DNA of 22,466 bases, from NCBI GenBank assembly GCA_021323255.1, contig JAJTCL010000062.1, positions 1-22,466 on the forward strand, written 5' to 3'. Source of the DNA: Propionibacteriaceae bacterium. GTDB taxonomy: Bacteria; Actinomycetota; Actinomycetes; Propionibacteriales; Propionibacteriaceae. The notes under the pieces were generated by a model that made no database searches, was not told the DNA's origin, and worked only from the letters and a program-made list of their open reading frames with translations. Numbering within the stretch: position 1 is the stretch's first letter; every line of letters starts with the position of its first letter. The position numbers and the translations under genes were made by a program. Positions 8,237 to 14,887 of the stretch are shown here, piece after piece.

Positions 8237-8322
8237 GGGTCTCCATTCCGGTGTTCGGGCCAGCACCCCGCATGCCAGAACCCATGTTTTGATGGTGCAA
8301 CGAGGTCTCGCTAGTGGCTTGA

Positions 8323-8354
8323 TTGACACGCTATCCATACGATGCGTGAGTCAA
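8323..8354. repeat. Imperfect inverted repeat between divergent hmp and DHFR-like genes
   Basis: TTGACACGC at 8323-8331 is inverted as GCGTGAGTCAA at 8344-8354, matching except for a two-base bulge. It sits about midway between the two divergent starts (8236 and 8419). It is a candidate operator for one or both genes. Each arm also contains a TTGAC word, but I found no good -10 at normal spacing. Confidence 0.4.
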
Positions 8355-8418
8355 ACCAGGGTCCTTTGACCCGTGCGTTGCTGTCCAACGACGCAAGCTC
8401 ACTCAAGGAGGCTCAGCC

Positions 8419-8979
8419 ATGGCCAAATTGATCTACACCGCGATTAGCTCACTCGACGGCTATGTTGCCGACGCCGAGGGCAACTTCGATTGGAGCGTCC
8501 CGGACGAAGAGGTGCATCGGTTCGTCAACGACCTCGAGCGGCCGATCGGCACCTACCTCTTGGGACGTCGGATGTATGAGGTCATGCGTTATTGGGATAG
8601 TGCACCGACTGACAATGAGGAGCCGTCAGCGGGGCAGGAGTACGCGAAGATCTGGCAGGCAACGGACAAGATCGTGTACTCCAAGAGCCTGGACCGGGTG
8701 TCTGCAGGCAAGACAAGGATCGAGCGGGAATTCCAACCCGAAGCGATCAAGCATCTGAAGGCGAGCGCGACGCGCGATGTCTCCGTGGGCGGTCCGACGC
8801 TCGCTGCGCAGGCAGTGAAGCTTGGTCTGGTCGACGAGTGCCATCTGTTTCTCTCCCCCGTCGTTGTGGGAGGCGGCAATCCAGCCCTGCCCGACAACGT
8901 CCGCCTCGGGCTCGAGCTGCTGGACGAGCGCCGATTCGGTAACGGCGTGGTCCATCTCCATTACCGCGTCAAGGCTTGA
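8419..8979 (+). CDS. Dihydrofolate reductase/RibD C-terminal-domain family protein
   Basis: This 186-residue protein starts at ATG 8419 behind AAGGAGG. It fits the RibD_C/DHFR-like family of small NADPH-dependent reductases: N-terminal SSLDGYVAD, then YLLGRRMYEVM, VYSKSL, the DVSVGGPTLAAQAV nucleotide-binding glycine turn, and a C-terminal DECHLFLSPVVVGGGNP block. Length is normal and complete. These stand-alone proteins are widespread in actinobacteria and mostly of unknown substrate, so true folate reduction should not be assumed. It stops exactly where the convergent TspO-like gene stops. Confidence 0.9.
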   Translation: MAKLIYTAISSLDGYVADAEGNFDWSVPDEEVHRFVNDLERPIGTYLLGRRMYEVMRYWDSAPTDNEEPSAGQEYAKIWQATDKIVYSKSLDRVSAGKTRIEREFQPEAIKHLKASATRDVSVGGPTLAAQAVKLGLVDECHLFLSPVVVGGGNPALPDNVRLGLELLDERRFGNGVVHLHYRVKA

Positions 8980-8982
8980 TCA
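8977..8982. other. Palindromic double stop TGATCA of two convergent genes
   Basis: TGA (8977-8979) ends the plus-strand DHFR-like gene, and TCA (8980-8982) is the minus-strand TGA of the membrane protein. The genes abut with zero bases between them, leaving no room for an intergenic terminator. Confidence 0.9.
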
Positions 8983-9759
8983 CCCAAAGAGCACGGCCCG
9001 ACGATCGGGGCTACGCAGTATCCGGCCGAAGACGACGGCCAACATGATCACGATGGCGATCACCGCGGCATTGCGGATGGAATTCGAATTCGTGGCCACC
9101 ACCACCGCGAGCAGCGCCCAGCAGGCCGTGAGGAGGAATCCGACCACCGCCACGAGCCTTGACACGACGAAGAGCGACATGATGGTGGCACTGACGACCA
9201 GCACCACGCCGATCTCATTCACCCAGCGCGCGGATGCAGGCATACCCCAGGAACGAAAAGTCGTGGCAAAGCCCACAGCCGCAGCCAAGGTCGCCCACCC
9301 CAGATAGATCATCACCGGCAGCCGAAGAAAAACCTCCTCCGCCGTGGTGTTTGCCGGCCCAACCACGAGGAAGGCTCGGGCGGCGATGACCAGATAGATG
9401 ACCAGGATCACAATCAGGATCTGGGCGAGCCAGAGCGTACGGGTTCCGAAGACCGGCACCCAAAGTGCGCTGGTAGTGAAGGCGCCGAATAACCACCAAC
9501 CCGTCAGCCGGTGCACCGTACGCTCTCGCTGCTTGGGCAACAGCTGGTAGACGGCAAGCGCCAGGCAGGCTGCGTAGATCAGCCCCCACACGGCGAACGC
9601 GTAGTCCGCCGGTGTCACCGGACTGATGTTGGCGTCAGAAATCACACCGGTGTTGGAGTCCGGTCCGAGCGCCCACATAGTCAGTGGAGCTGCGACCGTT
9701 TGAGCGACGGCGGTCACGGCGACGAGGATGGCGCGTACGCGGTCACTGGTGCTGGCCAT
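8980..9759 (-). CDS. TspO/MBR-like multi-pass membrane protein
   Basis: This 259-residue integral membrane protein from ATG 9759 has about seven or eight hydrophobic segments. The block SPVTPADYAFAVWGLIY resembles the first-helix region of proteins annotated as tryptophan-rich sensory (TspO/MBR-related), which often carry a GxIS..SPVTPA.YAF..WGLIY pattern. Further Trp residues occur (TGWWLFGAF, YLGWATL). TspO proteins bind porphyrins and cholesterol-like ligands, but this longer bacterial branch is uncharacterised. The frame is open to a TTG at 9798; ATG 9759 places the hydrophobic N-terminus sensibly though its ribosome site is weak. No link to neighbours is evident. Confidence 0.62.
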   Translation of the reverse strand: MASTSDRVRAILVAVTAVAQTVAAPLTMWALGPDSNTGVISDANISPVTPADYAFAVWGLIYAACLALAVYQLLPKQRERTVHRLTGWWLFGAFTTSALWVPVFGTRTLWLAQILIVILVIYLVIAARAFLVVGPANTTAEEVFLRLPVMIYLGWATLAAAVGFATTFRSWGMPASARWVNEIGVVLVVSATIMSLFVVSRLVAVVGFLLTACWALLAVVVATNSNSIRNAAVIAIVIMLAVVFGRILRSPDRRAVLFG

Positions 9760-9894
9760 GGCCACATTGTGCCCGTCGAGGCGGACTGACGGTCCCAATG
9801 CCGTGAAGATGCGGTCGAGTTAAACCGCGGATGAGCAGCGTGCAGGCGCAGCGCAATGCAGAAATGTTCGCCGCCGGTAAAGGTGGCCGGCGGC

Positions 9895-10160
9895 CTATGC
9901 CGCACCCACGCCTCTGGGGCCTCGTAGCGCCGCACCTTCTCCCAGTGCCGCAGGAGCTGGACGAACGCGTCTTGGGCGATCTCCTCCGAGCGCGCGTAGT
10001 CGTGAAGCACGAGGTAGACCGTCCGGACAACCGCGGGGTACTCAGCCGCGACCTCGTCCTGCCGCTCCTCGCACGTTCGCTTGACACTTTGCCTGCCCGC
10101 CGCGGCGTTACACCTAGGCCCGGCTGAACGGCGAGCTTTCCCAGACAAGGAAGCCCATAG
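9895..10160. other. Inverted segment splitting the sigma factor gene
   Basis: The two sigma halves point away from each other. Inverting 9900-10159 on paper joins codon CGG (minus strand, 9902-9900) directly to GTG at 10160 and gives one uninterrupted frame reading APEAWVR-VAIRLATRDAK, the expected order. The boundaries carry an inverted 5-bp word: CTATG at 9895-9899 and CATAG at 10156-10160. No longer repeats flank the segment. Confidence 0.8.
9900..10148 (-). pseudogene. N-terminal half of an ECF sigma factor, inverted fragment
   Basis: Read on the minus strand, this fragment encodes ECF sigma region 2: EERQDEV, YPAVVRTVYLVLHDYARSEE, IAQDAFVQLLRHWEKVRRYE and APEAWVR. After the codon at 9900-9902 the homology stops and the frame runs into unrelated sequence. 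The rest of the gene is found on the opposite strand from 10160. The frame extends back to a TTG at 10148 without a ribosome site or clear start, so the original start may lie elsewhere. The conserved part begins around 10070. Confidence 0.85.
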
Positions 10161-10474
10161 TGGCGATCCGGCTCGCGACTCGCGACGCCAAGCGCGAGCG
10201 CCGCCGTGCGGTGCTGACTCGCGGAACGATCGACCGAGATCCCGTCCGACCGTCGCCAGTCGCGATGATGGACCCAGATCTCGTCGCCGCGATCAGGAGT
10301 CTTCCTCTCCAGCAGCGATCGGTGGTCGTGCTCTCCTACTTCGAGGATCGGCCAATGGAGGAGATCGCCGAGATCGCCGGCTGCTCGGTGTCGACCGGCT
10401 GGGTCCACCTGCATCGCGCCCGTAAGCGACTCGGCACATTGCTCTCCGAGGAGGTGAACAACGATGTCCATTGA
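10160..10474 (+). pseudogene. C-terminal half of the same ECF sigma factor
   Basis: From GTG 10160 the plus strand encodes VAIRLATRDAKRERRRAV, the end of the region-2 linker, then sigma region 4: SLPLQQRSVVVLSYFEDR, PMEEIAEIAGCSVSTGWVHL and HRARKRLG. It is 104 residues, about half an ECF sigma factor, and lacks region 2, so alone it could not direct core RNA polymerase normally. The recognition helix reads STGWVH where most ECF factors have a basic residue in place of Trp. The last 11 nt overlap the start of the next gene, the usual arrangement for a sigma/regulator pair. Confidence 0.87.
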
Positions 10475-11048
10475 CCGCCGTCTGCGCGAAGGTTTGCGGG
10501 CGTCCGCCGATGCGCTGACACCCGATCCCGTCGTCGCCCTGCACACCGTCGAACGAAAAACCCAGCGGCAGAGACGGCGGATTCTCGCCGTTCAGCTGGC
10601 CGCCGCCGCGGCGGCGATAGCGCTTCTGATCGTCACGGTGACGTGGTCCGTCACTCAGCTGCGCGGGCCCGCCTCAGTAGCGCCGCCCGCGCCAGCTTCA
10701 CCTCTGGCTGGCGAGTATGTCGTCGACATCGGCGAGTCCACAGTGACCCGCACCGAGGGCATGGTGGGCAGGTGGATCGTCAGGCTTGTTGCCGACGGGG
10801 CGGTCGTGTTCGTGCCGCCAGACTCGTTCCAGGGAAGCCGGACCGGTACGTCATACCAGGTCGACGGGGATCAGTTGCGCACCAACGCCTTCGTCAACGA
10901 TTTCTGCGACTCCGCGAGCGCCGGTGTACCCGTCGGCACCTACCGGTGGATTCGCACGGCCTCGACGCTACGGTTCACCGTCGTCAGCGATTCATGCGAA
11001 GCTCGCCGGCTGTTCTTCGCGGCTCACGTCTGGGAGAGAGTGCCGTGA
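10464..11048 (+). CDS. Single-pass membrane protein downstream of the ECF sigma factor (possible anti-sigma-like protein)
   Basis: This 194-residue protein begins at ATG 10464 inside the end of the sigma gene. A cytoplasmic part of about 38 residues with basic RQRRR is followed by one membrane segment (about residues 39-63, rich in Ala, Leu, Ile and Val) and an external domain of about 120 residues. That domain starts with a Pro/Ala linker and then shows a beta-rich pattern (GEYVVDIG, GRWIVRLVADGAVVFV, YRWIRTASTLRFTVV) with two Cys residues. Topology and position fit an ECF-partner membrane protein, but I see no zinc anti-sigma motif and the external part looks lipocalin-like. It ends in a GTGA overlap with the following hydrolase remnant. 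The frame is intact although both neighbours are broken. Confidence 0.75.
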   Translation: MSIDRRLREGLRASADALTPDPVVALHTVERKTQRQRRRILAVQLAAAAAAIALLIVTVTWSVTQLRGPASVAPPAPASPLAGEYVVDIGESTVTRTEGMVGRWIVRLVADGAVVFVPPDSFQGSRTGTSYQVDGDQLRTNAFVNDFCDSASAGVPVGTYRWIRTASTLRFTVVSDSCEARRLFFAAHVWERVP

Positions 11049-12017
11049 TAAGACACACGAGGAATAGACGACCCACGATCCTGTGGCTGCCTTCGGTTGT
11101 AGCGGTAACGCTGGTCACAGTGGGATGCACCGTCACCGACAACAAATCCGATCCGGACCGGGTGGTCGAGTATGCCAGCACGGTCTGTCCTGCGGACATC
11201 AGCGCAGTAATCGTTGCAGACGCCACGTGCGGGTACCTGACCGTTCCGGAGAACCGCGGGCGTCCCGAGTCCGACCAGACCGTCAAGCTACTCGTTACGC
11301 GCATTCAGCCGCCGGAGCCATCGACAAAGGAGCCGATGTTCGTTGCTGGAACAGACCTCGGCAGCAGCTCGGACTATGGCGGCATCGCCCCACTCGCGCA
11401 ACGGGTCGGTCGCGACGTGATCCTCCTGGCTCCCAGGGGAAGCGGGCACTCGGAGCCAGCCCTGGAGTGCCCGGAGGTGGAGAAGGTAGGCGACGGCGAT
11501 CTCGCGAACCCCACTGACGACCCTGTCACGCGGACGGCCTTCCTCGATGCGGTGGGCTCCTGCCACCGGCGCCTTACCGACGCCGGTGTGGACGTGTCCG
11601 CGTACAACGTCACGGAGATGGCGGCCGACGCGGAGGACTTACGCCAGGCACTCGACATCGACACATGGAACGTCATCACGTACGGCACGGCCTCGCGGAT
11701 CGCGATGGAAATGCTGCGCACCGCGCCGGAACCGATCCGGACGATGACCCTCGACTCACCCGAGCTTCCGGGCACCGATCAAAGCCTGCGCAGACGACTC
11801 CGCCTGCCGTGCCCAATATCCCGAGGTGCGCGAGTCTTTCGCCCGCGCCCTCAGCACCGTGGACAGCAAACCAGTCACGCTGACCCTCGCCGACCAGCCA
11901 CCGGACGATCGTAGCGTCTCCGTACGCGTCGACCCCGCCTGCGTCGATAATCCAGCGATAGACCCGGCCGGCACGGACTGTTTTGCTGGCACTCGGGTTG
12001 CGTGGGATCTGAATTGA
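11045..12017 (+). pseudogene. Frameshifted lipoprotein alpha/beta hydrolase (TAP/S33-like)
   Basis: The gene starts at GTG 11045 (GTGA overlap), with basic residues, a hydrophobic stretch and a lipobox-like TVGC, so it would be a secreted lipoprotein. Family landmarks follow: CGYLTVPENR, LGSSSDYGG, LAPRGSGHSEP.LECPE and YNVTEMAADAEDLRQAL, ending at TLDSPELPGTD. At about 11775-11783 the reading must change to the next frame, where KACADDSACRAQYPEVRESF continues the family pattern to a stop at 12017. About 20 residues usually found at this point are also missing. The nucleophile elbow, normally YGxSYGTR, reads TYGTASR, so the catalytic Ser position appears to be Gly. The C-terminal cap and Asp/His part is not recognisable. 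Confidence 0.75.
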
Positions 12018-12114
12018 AGACACGGCCGCGTACAGAATTCCTCGTTGAGTACGACGAATCTGGCGGCACTTTGATCATCGAGTGCCGGCCTGGGCCGATG
12101 GCAAACGGATCCGA

Positions 12115-12513
12115 TCACGTCAGTGTTGCGGTAATGGCAACCAGCGGCAGGAGGCTCGAACCGATGTCGCCTATGACACTGTCTCCCTTTCGGGGGTAGT
12201 AGCCCCGCATATCGGCCACGGCCATGATGATTCCTCCGAGAAACATGTAGACGCAACCGGCCAGTACAAGCGTCCCGCGCACAATGTCGTTACCGGTGTG
12301 CAAAATGACCAAGCCAAGGATGGTCCCGAGACCGGCCACGAGGTTTCGAGCGCCGACAACGAAAGCCCACAATCTGATATCAGCAATGTTCTCGGCGCGA
12401 ATCCTCAAGAACCTCTGCACCGCTGGCCGTTCAATCAGAAAGAGCTGCATCGGAGCCACCGCGATGTAGATGAGCGCGCCGATCAATGCCGCCAGCTGGG
12501 CGACCATGTTCAT
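12115..12513 (-). CDS. DUF1304 family membrane protein
   Basis: This 132-residue membrane protein has four predicted helices: ALIGALIYIAVAPMQLFLI, AFVVGARNLVAGLGTILGLV, LVLAGCVYMFLGGIIMAV and SSLLPLVAITATL. The N-terminal MNMVAQ.AA.IGALIYI pattern and the GARNL segment match DUF1304 proteins, which are usually about 120 residues. Function is unknown. It starts at ATG 12511-12513 behind a modest GGTGA and runs convergently toward the hydrolase remnant. It is intact, in contrast to both flanking genes. Confidence 0.8.
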   Translation of the reverse strand: MNMVAQLAALIGALIYIAVAPMQLFLIERPAVQRFLRIRAENIADIRLWAFVVGARNLVAGLGTILGLVILHTGNDIVRGTLVLAGCVYMFLGGIIMAVADMRGYYPRKGDSVIGDIGSSLLPLVAITATLT

Positions 12514-12555
12514 GGGGTCACCGCTGCAAGGTCGAAGCCGGCAAGGGGTTACATC

Positions 12556-13125
12556 ATGGCGAGTGTCGGGCGAGAGTCGGGCCCCGGTCGCGGCTCAATG
12601 TCCGTAGGTCAGCCGGCGATCGCTGTCGTCGGTCCAAGTGGGGAGCTTCGCGCGGCTACGCCGGCAGGTCAGGAATGGCGGGAGCGGCTTGATCAGATCG
12701 CACCTGGCCGGTTCATGCTAATGATGCAGGTCATGGCGATGGGTGCTCGGTCAGCCTCTTCGGGCGGCTTTCGGACCAGAGTGCGAGATGCGCGCGGTCA
12801 GGGGGCGACTCTGGAGGCCAGCCCGCTCATCGGCGGGGACGAAGATCAAATTGCAGTCACCCATCGAGCCAGCAAGCGGTGATCATCTGATCAGCCTGCT
12901 GTTTGCGGCGTACGGTCTGACAGCCCGCGAGCGCGAGATCTGCCGCAAAGTGATCGCGGGACACTCGACCGGCGACATCGCCGAACGGCTCTTCATCTCC
13001 AGCAACACCGTTCAAGACCATTTGAATCAGTGTTCGGCAAGGTAGGCGCACGCAGTCGCGGCGAGCTCGTCGCTCGGCTGCGGCCTGACAGCCCAGCGCA
13101 GACCGAGCGAGCGATCACTCCTTGA
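12556..13125 (+). pseudogene. LuxR-type HTH regulator with two single-base frameshifts
   Basis: From ATG 12556 the first frame encodes a PAS-like region (AIAVVGPSGELRAATPAGQE) to about 12861. It then needs removal of one C from CCC (12860-12862) to continue as TIEPASGDHLISLLFAAYGL, LTAREREICRKVIAGHSTGD, IAERLFISSNTVQDHL. At AA (13025-13026) one A appears lost; adding it gives HLKSVFGKVGARSRGELVAR ending at TGA 13123-13125. The restored protein of about 189 residues has the C-terminal LuxR HTH (TAREREI to SRGELVARL) typical of actinobacterial regulators that are normally longer at the N-terminus. Unless these are sequencing errors, the product loses its DNA-binding domain. The end overlaps the convergent aldo/keto reductase stop by 11 bp. 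Confidence 0.82.
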
Positions 13126-14170
13126 TGTGACGCGCCAGGAGCGTGAGATCGGCCGGACTGAGGCGGTCATTTGCGGCCTTGGCATGGTGCCAGAAGGGGT
13201 AGGGCAGTGGCTGCGCGCTGACTTCGTCCAACCGATCCATCTCCTCCGCCGACAGCGTCAGATCGGCGGCAGCCAGGTTGTCCGCTAGCTGGTCTTCGGT
13301 GCGGGCGCCGACGATCACGGTGGTCACGGCCGCCTTGGCCAAGGTGTACGCGAGCGCCACCTGAGCGGCGGAGACTCCGCGATCTTCACCGATCGCTACC
13401 AGCACCTCGACGGTGTCGTACAGCTTGTCCTCGTCGTACACGGGAGGCTCACTCCACTCGGTCAGATGGCGACTGCCGGGCGGCGCCTCTCTATCGCGGC
13501 GGTACTTACCCGACAGCAAACCACCCGCAATCGGGCTCCAGACCAGGATGCCGAGACCCTGGTCCACCGCAAGTGGCACCAGCTCGTTCTCGATATCGCG
13601 AGCCTGCAGCGAGTAATAGACCTGGTTGCTGACGAATGGTGTCAAACCCTCGCGATCGGCAATCCACAGCGCCTTCATGAGTTGCCAGGCCGCGTAGTTG
13701 GAGCAACCGATGTAGCGCACCTTGCCCGACTGCACCAGGTGATCAAGAGCGCTCAGCGTCTCCTCGAGCGGGGTTTGCCCATCCCACTCGTGCACCTGAT
13801 AGAGGTCGATGTAATCGGTGCCGAGCCGGCGCAGGCTGTTTTCAGCGCCGCGGATGATGTGATGCCGTGACAGCCCCATGTCGTTGGGACCATCGCCCAT
13901 TTTCATTCGGACTTTGGTTGCGATGAGCACCTCGTCCCGGTCGGAGCCGAGTGCCTTGCCGAGGATTTCTTCGGATAGCCCGTCGGAGTACACATCCGCG
14001 GTGTCGAACAGGTTGACGCCGGCGTCGCGCGCCAGCCCGATCTGCTTTCGGGCCCCTTCGACATCGATCTGACCCACAGGAGAGGCCCATCCAGTGCCGC
14101 CGAAGCCCATGGTGCCGAGGGTGATGGTTGAAACACGAAGGCCGCATCGGCCAAGCTGTCGATACTCCAT
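13115..14170 (-). CDS. Aldo/keto reductase
   Basis: This 351-residue NADPH-dependent aldo/keto reductase has the complete catalytic tetrad: Asp56 and Tyr61 (LFDTADVYSDG), Lys86 (LIATKV) and His127 (YQVHEWD). The TIM-barrel landmarks GCSNYAAWQL, WSPIAGGLLSGKYRRD and TTVIVGARTEDQLADNL are present, the last binding the cofactor phosphate. It resembles the AKR subfamily of general-stress and IolS-like reductases, which reduce aldehydes and ketones; the substrate is unknown. It starts at ATG 14170 without a visible ribosome site, so a leaderless message or a different start is possible. It lies downstream of the VOC gene on the same strand with 267 bp between, so it may have its own promoter. Confidence 0.95.
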   Translation of the reverse strand: MEYRQLGRCGLRVSTITLGTMGFGGTGWASPVGQIDVEGARKQIGLARDAGVNLFDTADVYSDGLSEEILGKALGSDRDEVLIATKVRMKMGDGPNDMGLSRHHIIRGAENSLRRLGTDYIDLYQVHEWDGQTPLEETLSALDHLVQSGKVRYIGCSNYAAWQLMKALWIADREGLTPFVSNQVYYSLQARDIENELVPLAVDQGLGILVWSPIAGGLLSGKYRRDREAPPGSRHLTEWSEPPVYDEDKLYDTVEVLVAIGEDRGVSAAQVALAYTLAKAAVTTVIVGARTEDQLADNLAAADLTLSAEEMDRLDEVSAQPLPYPFWHHAKAANDRLSPADLTLLARHIKE

Positions 14171-14437
14171 GTCGCGGAGTCTAGGGCCAGGGCTCGACCG
14201 TCCCGCGCTGGCCTGCAGGGTTCTGTCTTCCGCGGCCTCGACTCAGAGTTGCTCGTCTCGGCGACAGTGATCGGAAACCTGACCCCAGTGATCCGGCGGC
14301 CGTGCAGGGTTGACCCCGAGCTGTACCAAGCTTGCTCACGCGGTACACGGCATGCACGCCATGCACAGCGGGGGTATTCCACGCAGCGTGGGATACCGAC
14401 AGGTCGCCGGGCACGTACGGCCGAGGCGCCCAGTCGA
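14171..14437. other. Intergenic region with direct repeat and inverted repeat
   Basis: No gene is supported here. It holds the upstream region of the aldo/keto reductase and the downstream region of the VOC gene. Two features stand out: the word CATGCAC repeated directly within 14350-14367 (separated by GC), and the inverted repeat at 14373-14397. Confidence 0.6.
14373..14397. repeat. Inverted repeat, 11-bp arms, 3-nt loop
   Basis: GGTATTCCACG (14373-14383), CAG, CGTGGGATACC (14387-14397). Ten of eleven pairs match, and the eleventh can pair as G-U in RNA. On the minus strand it lies 41 bp after the VOC gene, which would suit a terminator, but no U-tract follows. It could instead be an operator for the aldo/keto reductase. 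Confidence 0.6.
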
Positions 14438-14827
14438 CTACATCTCGCCGGCGGAGACGTTGATGACGTTGCCGTCCGGATCGGTGAACCAAACCGACTT
14501 CATGTCCTCGCCCGCCATGGAGGCAACGCCCTCGTTCCACTCCAGGCCCTCGGCATCGAATGTCAAGAACGAGACGCCCTTTTCACGCAGCGCCCGCACC
14601 TCGTCATCGAAGGCCGACAGCGGCACGTCGAAGCTCACCGCGGTGGCTTTGTTGGTGCCGGCGTATTCGGACTCGTAGAGGAACACCATTGCGGCGCCGG
14701 ACTTGTAGGACACGCCAGCCACGCTTTCCCGCTCTGGCGTAAACCCAAGCGTGTCCTCGTAGAAGGCGCGGGCGTTGGGCAAGTCCCGCGTCGGAAGAGT
14801 TGCGACTGGTGTGTGCTGTGACAACAT
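14438..14827 (-). CDS. VOC-family (glyoxalase/bleomycin resistance-like) protein
   Basis: This 129-residue protein starts at ATG 14827 behind GAGGAAGG. It has two beta-alpha-beta-beta-beta modules of the vicinal oxygen chelate fold: ATLPTRDLPNARAFYEDTLG at the start, and KSVWFTDPDGNVINVS near the end. The DPDGN turn is typical, but the usual metal Glu following it (as in NxxE/LxE) reads INVS, so metal binding is doubtful. Substrate is unknown; relatives include fosfomycin, bleomycin and glyoxalase proteins as well as many of no known role. It reads toward the aldo/keto reductase. Confidence 0.9.
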   Translation of the reverse strand: MLSQHTPVATLPTRDLPNARAFYEDTLGFTPERESVAGVSYKSGAAMVFLYESEYAGTNKATAVSFDVPLSAFDDEVRALREKGVSFLTFDAEGLEWNEGVASMAGEDMKSVWFTDPDGNVINVSAGEM

Positions 14828-14887
14828 CGAAATGCCTTCCTCGATCGGCTGTGGTCTGACGGTACGGCACGGCCTCGAAGCCGGGGT

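Noticed and set aside
9895..10160. Site-specific invertase-type phase switch
   Set aside because: Only five bases of inverted repeat are seen at the ends and no recombinase gene is in the window. I report the inversion itself but do not claim an active switch.
10643..11044. 5' extension of the hydrolase frame to ATG 10643
   Set aside because: This part only reads through the membrane-protein gene in another frame. The GTG at 11045, with its GTGA overlap and following signal peptide, is a better start.
12002..12199. Short plus-strand frame after the hydrolase remnant
   Set aside because: It partly overlaps the intact DUF1304 gene on the other strand and shows no family resemblance or ribosome site.
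14181..14540. Minus-strand open frame spanning the VOC/aldo-keto gap
   Set aside because: Its first part is an out-of-frame shadow of the VOC gene and the remainder is low-complexity intergenic sequence.
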